NCBI RefSeq assembly: GCF_001417735.1
Contig: NZ_BBUZ01000031.1
Span: 186,001 to 250,000 of the forward strand
DNA length: 64,000 nucleotides
Direction of reading: 5' to 3'
DNA from: Streptomyces sp. NBRC 110028
GTDB taxonomy: Bacteria; Actinomycetota; Actinomycetes; Streptomycetales; Streptomycetaceae
A program made the translations under genes and the position numbers. The notes beneath the pieces are model-generated. The model did no database searches, was not told the DNA's origin, and was given only the letters and a program-made list of their open reading frames with translations. Shown one piece after another: positions 36,278 through 44,258 of this stretch. Each line of letters opens with the position of its first letter. Position 1 is the first letter of the stretch.

Positions 36278-37075
36278 GTGAAGGCGATTTCACTCCGCTT
36301 CGGACTCCTGGGACCGGTGGAGGCACACCACGACGGCGCCCCCCTCACCATCGGCCCCCCTCAGCGCCGCGCCGTCCTCGCCGTCCTCCTCCTGTCACCA
36401 CGCCAGGCCGTCACCGTCGCCACTCTCCGCGAGCGCATCTGGACCAGCACCCCTCCGGCCTCCGCCACCCAGGCGCTGCATGTGCACATCCACCATCTGC
36501 GCCAGATGCTCCGGCAGCCCATGCCCGACAGCGGACCGACCCGCCTGGTCACCCACCCCGGCCACCCCCCGGACCAGGTGAGCTACGTCCTGCACACCGC
36601 CCCGGACGCCGTCGACGTGACCGGCTTCCGCGCCCTGCTGGACGACGGCGAAACCGCCCAGCACGCCGGCGACGCTCGCACCGCCCTCACGCACTACGCC
36701 ACCGCGCTGAAGCTGTGGCGCGGCCAGCCGCTCGCCGGCCTCCAGCCCTCCCCGTACATCCTGAGCACCCGCCAAGCGCTCGCCGAGATCCGGCTCGACC
36801 TCGGCAAACGCCACGCCGCCAGCCTGCTGGAACTCGGCTCCGCCGCCCGGGCCATCGCCGAACTCCAGGACCTCCGCACCCAGTACCCGGGCGACGAGAG
36901 CCTCGTCGTCCTCCTCGCCCGCGCCCTGTGCCGCACCGGAGCGGAAACCCGCGCCCTGCGGCTCGTCACCGACGAACTCGCCCGCTGCGAACGCGAATAC
37001 GGACTACGCCCCGCCGCCCTGCTCCACCAACGGAACGCCATCGTCCAGGGCACCGGGACCGGAGCGGCCTCATGA
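36278..37075 (+). CDS. SARP-family (AfsR/DnrI-type) transcriptional regulator
   Basis: A 265-residue regulator with the SARP layout: an OmpR-like winged helix at about 5-100 (FGLLGPVEAHHDGAPLTIGP, QRRAVLAVLLLSPRQAVTVA, LRERIWTSTPPASATQALHV) and a bacterial transcriptional activator domain at about 105-255 (DVTGFRALLDDGE, ALKLWRGQPLAG, RTGAETRALRLVTDELARCE). SARPs bind direct repeats and recruit RNA polymerase, often in antibiotic clusters. The GTG start has AGAGGA very close, so the true start is not certain. The next gene overlaps by four bases (ATGA), so the two regulators are made together. Confidence 0.88.
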   Translation: MKAISLRFGLLGPVEAHHDGAPLTIGPPQRRAVLAVLLLSPRQAVTVATLRERIWTSTPPASATQALHVHIHHLRQMLRQPMPDSGPTRLVTHPGHPPDQVSYVLHTAPDAVDVTGFRALLDDGETAQHAGDARTALTHYATALKLWRGQPLAGLQPSPYILSTRQALAEIRLDLGKRHAASLLELGSAARAIAELQDLRTQYPGDESLVVLLARALCRTGAETRALRLVTDELARCEREYGLRPAALLHQRNAIVQGTGTGAAS

Positions 37076-40000
37076 AGACAGAGGCACGTCTGCTGGGCCC
37101 CGTCGAACTCACCGTGAATGACACCGACGTCACGCCGACATCGGTACGCGCTCGCGTCTTCCTCGCCTCACTCCTGCTGCGCTGCGGACAGCCCGTCCCC
37201 ATCGAAACCCTCACCGAAGAACTCTGGGCCGACTCCCCACCCGCCTCCGCGCGCGCCCAACTCCACACCCACGCCAGTCACCTGCGCCGACGGATCGACC
37301 ACGCGGGCGGAACCGGCGCCGGACGCCAGCTGCTCGCGACCCACCCCATCGGCTACACCCTCCTGGTGCCGCCACAGGACCTGGACCTCACCCGCTTCGC
37401 CGGACTCCTCGACGAGGCCAGAAGCCAGTCGGAGAAGGGCCGTCACGAACGCGTCAGCGAACTGCTGCGCACAGCGGACACACTGTGGCGCGGCCCCGCT
37501 CTCGCGGGCGTCACCACCGCCCCGCGGCTGGCCGCCCAGGCACAGCGCCTGGAGGATCAGCACCGGGAAGCAGCGACCCTGTGCCTCGACGCCGAGCTGC
37601 GTCTGGGACGGCACGCCCGGGTCATCTCCGAGCTGCGCGCCCTCGTCCAGGAACACCCCGACCACCAGCCGTTCCGCGCCCTCCTGAGCCGGGCCCTGCA
37701 CGAGACCAGCCGCACCACGGAAGCCCTGGACATCAGGCGCCAGCCACCCCCCTCCTCTGTCCCGCCGGATGAACCCCCACCCCACCCCGAACCGCTCGCC
37801 GCGCCGGTCCAGCGCCCCGCCAAGGCTCCACAGCCGCTGCGCTTCACCGTCCTGGGCCCCATCCGCGCCTGGCGTGGCGAGGAACCGATCAGCGCCGGTT
37901 CGCCGCAGCAGCGCGCCCTGCTCGCCGCCCTGTTGCTGCGCAGGGGGCGCACCGCGACCGCCTCCGAACTGATCGACGCCCTATGGGGCGAAGAACCGCC
38001 CGAGGCGGCGATCGCCGCGCTGCGCACCTACGCCTCCCGGCTGCGCAAGGCCCTCGGCCCTGACTCCGAGATCCTGGTGAACGAATCGGGCGGCTACGCC
38101 CTCCGGATCGAGCCGGACGCCCTGGACATCGACATGGCCGCGCGGTACGCGGCGGAAGCCGAAAAGGCACAACACCACGGAGACCGCCTCCGGGCACGCG
38201 ACCTGTTCAACGAGGCGCTGACGCTCTTCCAAGGCGAGCCGCTGGCCGGAGTGCCGGGTCCGTACGCGGAGACCCAGCGCACCCGGCTGGAGGAGTGGCA
38301 CCTCTCCCTGATCGAGACCCGGCTCGACCTGGACCTGGAGCTGGGTCACCACTCCGAGGCGGTCTCCGAACTGACCGCGCTGACCGCCTCGTACCCGCTG
38401 CGCGAGCGGCTGCGGGAGCTGCTGATGCTGGCGCTGTACCGCAGCGGACGGCAGGCGGAGGCCCTGGCCGTCTACGCCGACACCCGGCGGCTGCTCGCCG
38501 ACGAGCTGGGCGTGGACCCCCGCCCCGAACTGTCCGACCTCCAGCAGCGCATCCTTCAGGCAGATATCGAACTGGCCGTCCCCACCCCGGCTCCAGCGGA
38601 ACGCGACCGACTCACCAGACCGGCCCAACTCCCGGCGACCGTACCGGACTTCACCGGCCGCGCCGTGTTCGTCGAGGAGCTGAGCAGTCAGCTCACCACG
38701 GCCGAAGGACGCGCCATGGCCGTATCAGCCATCGCCGGAATCGGCGGCATCGGCAAGACCACCCTCGCCGTCCACGTGGCACACGCCGCCCGCCCCTCCT
38801 TCCCCGACGGACAGCTCTACGTCGATCTTCAGGGCGGGGCGCCCACCGCCGCCGACCCCGAAGCCGTACTGGGCTCCTTCCTCCGCGCCCTCGACACCCC
38901 CGACGCCGCCATCCCCGACGGCATCGAGGAACGCGCCGCCCTCTACCGGTCCCTGCTCGACGGCCGCCGCGTACTGGTCCTCCTCGACAACGCCCGCGAC
39001 GCCGCCCAAGTACGGCCGCTCCTCCCCGGCATCGAAGGCTGCGCCACCCTGGTCACCAGCCGCACCCGCCTGGTCGACCTGGCAGGCGCCCACCTCGTCG
39101 ACCTCGATGTGATGAGCCCCGACGAGGCGCTGGCCCTCTTCACCCGCATCGTGGGCGAAGAGCGGGTCGCCGGGGAGCGCGACGCCGCGATGGACGTCGT
39201 GGCAGCCTGCGGCTTCCTCCCTCTGGCCATCCGCATCGCCGCCGCACGGCTGGCCGCGCGGCGCACCTGGACCGTGTCCAGCCTGGCGCAGCGGCTCGCC
39301 GACGGCCGTCACCGACTGGACGAACTGCGCGCGGGCGACCTGGGGGTCAAGGCCACCTTCGAGATGGGCTACGGCCAGCTCGCGCCGGGGCAGGCGAGGG
39401 CCTTCCGGCTCTTGGCCCTGGCGGACGGACCGGACATCTCCCTCACCGCGGCGGCCACCCTCCTCGGCACGGACACGTTCGCAACCGAAGAGCTGCTGGA
39501 GTCCCTGGTCGACGCCTCCCTGCTGGAATCCGCTGTTCCCGGCCGCTACCGCTACCAAGAGCTCGTACGCCTCTTCGCCCGCGACTGCGCCGAGCGCGAC
39601 GAGCCCCCTTCCGACCGGGACACGGCGCTCTCCCGGCTCCTCGACTTCTACCTCGCCACAGCGGCACGGATATACGCGCGGGAACGGCCGGGTGACCGGC
39701 TCGTCGAGCATCTGACACCCACCGCCCACCCGGGCCTCGACTTCCCGGACCGCGACGCCGCGCTCGACTGGCTCTTCGACGAGGGCGACTGCCTCTTGGC
39801 ATGCACCACCCAGGCAGCCACCGGCGTGGACCCGGGCCGGGCAGCGGACATCCTCCTCGCCGCCTCCGACCTTGCCGAGTCCGGATCCCATACTCGACGG
39901 TACGAGGCCGTGGCCGCGACCCTCAGCACGGCCGCGCACACCGCAGGGGATCTCCGGGCCGAAAGCCGCGCCAGGGCAGCCCTGGCCCATGCCCTCCACC

Positions 40001-40719
40001 TCCGCGGTCAGGCCGAAACGGCCCATGAGCAAGCACAGCGCGCCCTGAGCCTCGGCCTCGCCGCGGAAGACCCGGCCGTCAGCGGCCGTCTCCCCAACCA
40101 GTGCGGCATCACGGCGATCCTTCTGCGGCGGTACGCCGAGGCGGAGGAACACTTCCGCCAGGCCATCGACGCCTTCCGCGCCGACCGGGACCGGCCCGGC
40201 GAAGCCGCGGCGTTGTGCCATCTGTCACGGGTCCGATCCGCGCTCGGCCGCACGGCCGATGCCGTCGAGCTGGCCGGGCAGGGCGTGGCGCTCTACGAAA
40301 GCCTCGGCCTCACCCTGCGTCTGGCCAACGGGAGGTACGCGCTCGGCCTGGCGCTGGCCGCGGCCGGGCGTCTCAGGGAAGCGGCCGACCAGCTCACCGA
40401 GGCGGTCGACAGCTTCCGCGAGAACCGCCAGCGCCTGTGGGAGGGAACAGCCCACCACCGGCTGGCGGACATCGAGCTGGCCCTGCACCGACCGGGCGAG
40501 GCCGCCGCGCACGCCGAGGAAGCCCTCACCCTGGGCCTCGTCGGCGGCGACCGGCGCCGCGCCTCCACCCTGACGGTGCTCGGCAAGGCCCTCGCGGAAC
40601 TCGGGCAGGTCGACCGCGCCTCGGCCTGCTGGCGTGAGGCGATCGCCCTCTACGATCAGCTCGGAACGGCCGAGGGCGACGAGGTACGGGAGCTGCTGGA
40701 CCCGGTCCAGGCGTTCTGA
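37072..40719 (+). CDS. Double-SARP NB-ARC TPR regulator (AfsR-like)
   Basis: A 1215-residue regulator. Module 1: winged helix (about 5-80, LLGPVELTVNDTDVTPTSV) and activator domain (about 100-225). A Pro-rich linker follows (about 223-260). Module 2: a second winged helix (about 262-345, LLAALLLRRGRTATASELID) and activator domain (about 350-500). Then an NB-ARC ATPase with P-loop GIGGIGKTTLA (about 556) and RVLVLLDNARDAAQVRPLLP, and a C-terminal TPR array (about 930-1210). AfsR-type proteins carry only one SARP module, so this duplication is unusual. It is coupled to the upstream SARP gene. No biosynthetic cluster lies alongside, so targets are unknown. Confidence 0.88.
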   Translation: MKTEARLLGPVELTVNDTDVTPTSVRARVFLASLLLRCGQPVPIETLTEELWADSPPASARAQLHTHASHLRRRIDHAGGTGAGRQLLATHPIGYTLLVPPQDLDLTRFAGLLDEARSQSEKGRHERVSELLRTADTLWRGPALAGVTTAPRLAAQAQRLEDQHREAATLCLDAELRLGRHARVISELRALVQEHPDHQPFRALLSRALHETSRTTEALDIRRQPPPSSVPPDEPPPHPEPLAAPVQRPAKAPQPLRFTVLGPIRAWRGEEPISAGSPQQRALLAALLLRRGRTATASELIDALWGEEPPEAAIAALRTYASRLRKALGPDSEILVNESGGYALRIEPDALDIDMAARYAAEAEKAQHHGDRLRARDLFNEALTLFQGEPLAGVPGPYAETQRTRLEEWHLSLIETRLDLDLELGHHSEAVSELTALTASYPLRERLRELLMLALYRSGRQAEALAVYADTRRLLADELGVDPRPELSDLQQRILQADIELAVPTPAPAERDRLTRPAQLPATVPDFTGRAVFVEELSSQLTTAEGRAMAVSAIAGIGGIGKTTLAVHVAHAARPSFPDGQLYVDLQGGAPTAADPEAVLGSFLRALDTPDAAIPDGIEERAALYRSLLDGRRVLVLLDNARDAAQVRPLLPGIEGCATLVTSRTRLVDLAGAHLVDLDVMSPDEALALFTRIVGEERVAGERDAAMDVVAACGFLPLAIRIAAARLAARRTWTVSSLAQRLADGRHRLDELRAGDLGVKATFEMGYGQLAPGQARAFRLLALADGPDISLTAAATLLGTDTFATEELLESLVDASLLESAVPGRYRYQELVRLFARDCAERDEPPSDRDTALSRLLDFYLATAARIYARERPGDRLVEHLTPTAHPGLDFPDRDAALDWLFDEGDCLLACTTQAATGVDPGRAADILLAASDLAESGSHTRRYEAVAATLSTAAHTAGDLRAESRARAALAHALHLRGQAETAHEQAQRALSLGLAAEDPAVSGRLPNQCGITAILLRRYAEAEEHFRQAIDAFRADRDRPGEAAALCHLSRVRSALGRTADAVELAGQGVALYESLGLTLRLANGRYALGLALAAAGRLREAADQLTEAVDSFRENRQRLWEGTAHHRLADIELALHRPGEAAAHAEEALTLGLVGGDRRRASTLTVLGKALAELGQVDRASACWREAIALYDQLGTAEGDEVRELLDPVQAF

Positions 40720-40749
40720 AGCCCCACCCCGATGGCCCCTGCCCCGGGC

Positions 40750-41388
40750 CTACTGCTCGGACTGTTTCTTCTTCTCCGCCGCGTCCTCGATGACCGCCTC
40801 CGCCACCTGCTGCATCGACAGCCGCCGGTCCATCGACGTCTTCTGGATCCAGCGGAACGCGGCCGGCTCGGTCAGCCCGTACTCCGTCTGCAGGACACTT
40901 TTGGCCCGGTCCACCAGCTTGCGGGTCTCCAGCCGCTGGGAGAGGTCGGCGACCTCCTGCTCCAGGGTCTTCAGCTCGGTGAAGCGGGAGACGGCCATCT
41001 CGATGGCGGGCACCACGTCGCTCTTGCTGAACGGCTTCACCAGGTACGCCATCGCCCCGGCGTCCCGGGCCCGGTCGACCAGTTCGCGCTGCGAGAACGC
41101 GGTCAGCATGAGGACGGGCGCGATGCGGTCGGCCGCGATGCGCTCAGCGGCGGAAATCCCGTCCAGGACGGGCATCTTCACGTCGAGGATCACGAGGTCG
41201 GGCCGGTGCTCCCGAGCGAGCGCGACGGCCGTCTCGCCGTCTCCCGCCTCACCGACGACGGAGTACCCCTCCTCTTCGAGCATCTCCTTGAGGTCGAGAC
41301 GGATGAGGGCCTCGTCCTCGGCGATGACGACGCGGGTCGTGTGTGGCGGGACGTGCGACTGCGCGTCGGGGGCGTCAGCGGTACTCAC
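40750..41388 (-). CDS. pdtaR: ANTAR-domain response regulator (PdtaR-like)
   Basis: A 212-residue regulator. The receiver domain has VVIAEDEALIRLDLKEML (acidic pocket), LVILDVKMPVLDG (phospho-Asp), the LTAFSQ switch and YLVKPFSK; a coiled coil follows (LEQEVADLSQRLETRKLV) and the C-terminal ANTAR RNA-binding domain (AKSVLQTEYGLTEPAAFRWI and MDRRLSMQQVAEAVIED). ANTAR proteins act by transcription antitermination on paired hairpins. This gene sits between polA/liv and pyk in other streptomycetes as well. Its partner kinase is not in the window. Confidence 0.95.
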   Translation of the reverse strand: MSTADAPDAQSHVPPHTTRVVIAEDEALIRLDLKEMLEEEGYSVVGEAGDGETAVALAREHRPDLVILDVKMPVLDGISAAERIAADRIAPVLMLTAFSQRELVDRARDAGAMAYLVKPFSKSDVVPAIEMAVSRFTELKTLEQEVADLSQRLETRKLVDRAKSVLQTEYGLTEPAAFRWIQKTSMDRRLSMQQVAEAVIEDAAEKKKQSEQ

Positions 41389-41461
41389 TGTGCTCCTCGG
41401 GTTCCTCTACAGGTGGGGCACCACGAGCCTACCTAGCTCCGCGCGGCACCGGGACACGCGG

Positions 41462-41467
41462 TATGCT
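41462..41467 (+). promoter_or_regulatory. -10 hexamer upstream of tRNA-Leu
   Basis: TATGCT, the same -10 hexamer as for rpsA, ends 16 bases before the mature tRNA. No good -35 is visible at the expected place. Confidence 0.45.
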
Positions 41468-41483
41468 CCTGTCGGGGTCACCA

Positions 41484-41567
41484 GCCGGGTTGATGGAAGC
41501 GGCAGACATGATCGCCTCAAAAGCGATTGCCCGAAAGGGCGTGCGGGTTCAAGTCCCGCACCCGGCA
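41484..41567 (+). tRNA. tRNA-Leu (anticodon CAA)
   Basis: An 84-nucleotide class II tRNA. The acceptor arms GCCGGGT and ACCCGGC pair, with discriminator A. The anticodon stem GATCGC/GCGATT encloses the loop CTCAAAA, giving anticodon CAA (UUG codons). A long variable arm (TGCCCGAAAGGGCG) and a T-arm with GGTTCAAGTCC confirm the type. CCA is not encoded: the sequence continues CTC. Confidence 0.96.
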
Positions 41568-41572
41568 CTCTT

Positions 41573-41595
41573 GAGTCCGCCAAAGAAGTGGACTC
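41573..41595 (+). terminator. Hairpin after tRNA-Leu
   Basis: GAGTCC and GGACTC form a 6-base stem with an 11-base loop starting 6 bases after the tRNA. It may end the tRNA transcript before the LAGLIDADG gene. Confidence 0.5.
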
Positions 41596-41660
41596 TCACG
41601 TTCTCGTGAATCTTGGCAGTTCAGCGGTGCGAGGCGCATATCGTCACGCAGAGTTGCCTC

Positions 41661-42449
41661 ATGCATATGCACGGCACTCATGTGCGACAGAAGGCAATCG
41701 CCCTGCTGCGATCCGGCGCCAGGAACGCGGATGTGTCCCGAAGGCTCGGCGTCCCCGTGGGCACAGTGGCTTATTGGCTCCACCTTGACCGCGCTCAGCA
41801 GGGCACGCTTCCAGGGAAGTCCGCCCCTCCGTGCCCACGCTGCGAAGGCACCGGGCTCGACCGCGCGGCCTACTCATACCTGCTGGCCCTGTATCTCGGT
41901 GACGGGCACATCATCCAGTATTCCCAGCATCGAGTACCGAGCCTCATGATCGCCTGCGATGAAGCATGGCCCGGGTTGATGGACGAATGCGAGCAAGCAA
42001 TGCGCGCGGTCTTCCCGGACAACTCCGTCTGCCGGGTCCGCAGGACGGGCTGCCGCAATGTGAAGGTCTACTCCCTCCACCTGTGGTGCATGTTCCCGCA
42101 GCACGGGCCGGGAAAGAAGCACGACCGCCTCATCGCCCTCGAACCCTGGCAACAGGAGATCGTGGACGCACACCCCTGGAAGTTCATCCGCGGGTTGTTC
42201 CACTCCGACGGCTGTCGGATCACCAACTGGACAACGAAGGTCGTCGCCGGCGAGCGCAAGCGTTACGAATATCCCCGGTACTTCTTCACCAACAAGTCCG
42301 ACGACATCCGCAAGCTCTGCTCCGACACCCTCACCAAGGTCGGCGTGGAGTGGACGACACTGGCGCGCGGGAGCGATCCGTTCAACATCTCCGTCGCCCG
42401 CCGGGCCTCCGTCGCGCTCATGGACGCCCACGTCGGGCCGAAGTACTGA
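41661..42449 (+). CDS. Free-standing HTH-LAGLIDADG protein (homing-endonuclease-like)
   Basis: About 262 residues. The N-terminal helix-turn-helix (KAIALLRSGARNADVSRRLG, VPVGTVAYW) is followed by CPRC and then two LAGLIDADG-type helices, YLLALYLGDG (about 73-83) and FIRGLFHSDG (about 175-184), each with its acidic residue. This resembles a monomeric LAGLIDADG nuclease fused to a resolvase-like HTH. No self-splicing intron or host gene surrounds it; it starts 94 bases after tRNA-Leu. I recall similar genes next to tRNAs in other actinomycetes. ATG at 41661 or 41667 is possible; no good ribosome-binding site is seen. Either a selfish element or a domesticated regulator (compare WhiA) is possible. 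Confidence 0.78.
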   Translation: MHMHGTHVRQKAIALLRSGARNADVSRRLGVPVGTVAYWLHLDRAQQGTLPGKSAPPCPRCEGTGLDRAAYSYLLALYLGDGHIIQYSQHRVPSLMIACDEAWPGLMDECEQAMRAVFPDNSVCRVRRTGCRNVKVYSLHLWCMFPQHGPGKKHDRLIALEPWQQEIVDAHPWKFIRGLFHSDGCRITNWTTKVVAGERKRYEYPRYFFTNKSDDIRKLCSDTLTKVGVEWTTLARGSDPFNISVARRASVALMDAHVGPKY

Positions 42450-42474
42450 GCGCGGCACTTCGGCCCAGTCCGAA

Positions 42475-43905
42475 TCAGCGGAGGTCGTCGGCGCCGATGT
42501 GGTGGACGCGGACCAGGTTGGTGGAGCCGGAGACGCCGGGCGGGGAGCCAGCCGTGATGACGACGAGGTCGCCGCGCCGGCAGCGGCCCAGGCGGAGGAG
42601 TTCCTCGTCGACCTGGGCGACCATCTCGTCCGTGGAGTCGACCATCGGGCCGAGGAAGGTTTCGACGCCCCAGGTCAGGTTGAGCTGGGAGCGGGTGCCC
42701 GGGTCCGGGGTGAAGGCCAGCAGCGGGATCGGGGAGCGGGAGCGGGAGAGGCGGCGGACGGTGTCCCCGGACTGGGTGAAGGCGACCAGGAACTTGGCGC
42801 CGAGGAAGTCGCCCATTTCGGCCGCCGCGCGGGCGACCGCACCGCCCTGGGTACGGGGCTTGTTGCGCTCGGTGAGCGGGGGGAGCCCCTTGGCGAGGAT
42901 GTCCTCCTCGGCGGCGGCGACGATGCGGCCCATGGTCCGGACCGTGGCGATCGGGTATGTGCCGACGCTGGTCTCGCCGGAGAGCATCACCGCGTCCGTG
43001 CCGTCGATGACGGCGTTGGCGACGTCGGAGGCCTCCGCGCGGGTGGGGCGGGAGTTGTCGATCATCGAATCGAGCATCTGGGTCGCGACGATCACCGGCT
43101 TCGCGTTCCGCTTCGCCAGCTTGATCGCGCGCTTCTGGACGATCGGCACCTGCTCCAGCGGCATTTCGACGCCGAGGTCGCCGCGGGCGACCATGATGCC
43201 GTCGAAGGCGTCGACGATCTTCTCCAGGTTCTCGACCGCCTGCGGCTTCTCGATCTTGGCGATGACGGGGAGCCGGCGGTCCTCCTCCTGCATCACCCGG
43301 TGCACGTCCACGACGTCGTCCCCGTTGCGGACGAAGGACAGGGCGATGATGTCGGCCCCGGTGCGCAGCGCCCAGCGCAGGTCCTCGATGTCCTTCTTGG
43401 AGAGGGCGGGGACGGAGACGGCCACGCCGGGCAGGTTGAGGCCCTTGTGGTCGGAGATCATCCCGCCTTCGATGACGATCGTGTGCACGCGCGGTCCGTC
43501 GACGTCGACGACCTCGAGGGTGACGCGGCCGTCGTCGACGAGGATGCGCTCACCTTTGCTGACGTCGTTGGCCAGCCCCTCGTAGGTGGTGCCGCAGCGA
43601 AAGCGGTCGCCTTCGATCGGCTCGACGGTGATGGTGAACTCGTCTCCGCGTTCAAGGAGTACGGGCCCCTCGCGGAAGCGGCCGAGCCGAATCTTCGGGC
43701 CTTGAAGGTCGGCGAGGATGCCGACGCTGCGACCGGTTTCCAGCGAGGCCTTGCGGACTCGCCGGTAACGCTCCTCGTGCTCGGCATAGGTGCCGTGGCT
43801 GAGGTTGAGGCGGGCCACGTCCATTCCGGCTTCGACGAGTGCCTTGATCTGCTCGTACGAGTCGGTCGCGGGTCCCAAAGTACAGACGATTTTTGCTCGG
43901 CGCAT
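42475..43905 (-). CDS. pyk: Pyruvate kinase
   Basis: A 476-residue glycolytic enzyme converting phosphoenolpyruvate and ADP to pyruvate and ATP. Motifs: MRRAKIVCTLGPATDSYEQI, the substrate site ARLNLSHGTYAEH, LQGPKIRLGRF, the catalytic VIAKIEKPQAVENL and MVARGDLGVEMP, and IVATQMLDSMI; the C-terminal regulatory domain is complete. The ATG is the family start. No Shine-Dalgarno precedes it, and a -10 hexamer lies seven bases away, which suggests a leaderless mRNA. Confidence 0.97.
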   Translation of the reverse strand: MRRAKIVCTLGPATDSYEQIKALVEAGMDVARLNLSHGTYAEHEERYRRVRKASLETGRSVGILADLQGPKIRLGRFREGPVLLERGDEFTITVEPIEGDRFRCGTTYEGLANDVSKGERILVDDGRVTLEVVDVDGPRVHTIVIEGGMISDHKGLNLPGVAVSVPALSKKDIEDLRWALRTGADIIALSFVRNGDDVVDVHRVMQEEDRRLPVIAKIEKPQAVENLEKIVDAFDGIMVARGDLGVEMPLEQVPIVQKRAIKLAKRNAKPVIVATQMLDSMIDNSRPTRAEASDVANAVIDGTDAVMLSGETSVGTYPIATVRTMGRIVAAAEEDILAKGLPPLTERNKPRTQGGAVARAAAEMGDFLGAKFLVAFTQSGDTVRRLSRSRSPIPLLAFTPDPGTRSQLNLTWGVETFLGPMVDSTDEMVAQVDEELLRLGRCRRGDLVVITAGSPPGVSGSTNLVRVHHIGADDLR

Positions 43906-43912
43906 GCAGCCG

Positions 43913-43940
43913 AGCCTATGACTTACCCGCGGGTAAAGAA
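43913..43940 (-). promoter_or_regulatory. pyk promoter with palindromic operator
   Basis: On the minus strand TTCTTT (43935-43940) and TAGGCT (43913-43918) are spaced by 16 bases, placing the transcript start at the pyk ATG. The spacer holds the perfect 14-base palindrome TTACCCGCGGGTAA (43923-43936), a TetR-type operator shape. Confidence 0.55.
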
Positions 43941-44170
43941 CCGGAAAATGAACACTCCCCCATGGCCTTTGCGTGGCGGGTTATCGACAACTAATGAAAC
44001 GTGCACGGGGGTGCTCCGATGAGCGATTCGGGGCCGTTGCACGGACCCCTGTGCCGGGTGCCCGGCGTGCTCTGATCGCAACCTTTCGGGGGTGTCGCGG
44101 GCGGGTGTGGCTGCGCCAGAATCTACGCGCGTTGTGCTCATGTCGCAGGTATCCCAGGGGAGTTCAAGCC

Positions 44171-44258
44171 ATGCCGCTCGACCGTCGGACATTTCTGGGC
44201 CGCACCGCGGCCACCAGCGCGGGGGCCGCGCTCGCCTCGGGCGCGGCCGGCGCGGAGG
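44171..44258 (+). pseudogene. 5' remnant of a Tat-exported 5'-nucleotidase/metallophosphatase gene
   Basis: An ATG with GGGGAG upstream opens a typical twin-arginine signal peptide, MPLDRRTFLGRTAATSAG, continuing AALASGAAGAE. After about 29 codons the sequence becomes the antisense 3' end of the monooxygenase gene and the frame carries on into nonsense Arg/Gly-rich residues. From memory, the gene next to pyk in S. coelicolor is a Tat-secreted 5'-nucleotidase with the same opening. The catalytic domains are missing here and do not reappear in the window, so this is a truncated relic marking a rearrangement point. Confidence 0.65.

Noticed and set aside
41484..43000. tRNA-Leu as attachment site of an integrated element
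   Set aside because: No repeat of the tRNA 3' end was found downstream and no integrase is present.
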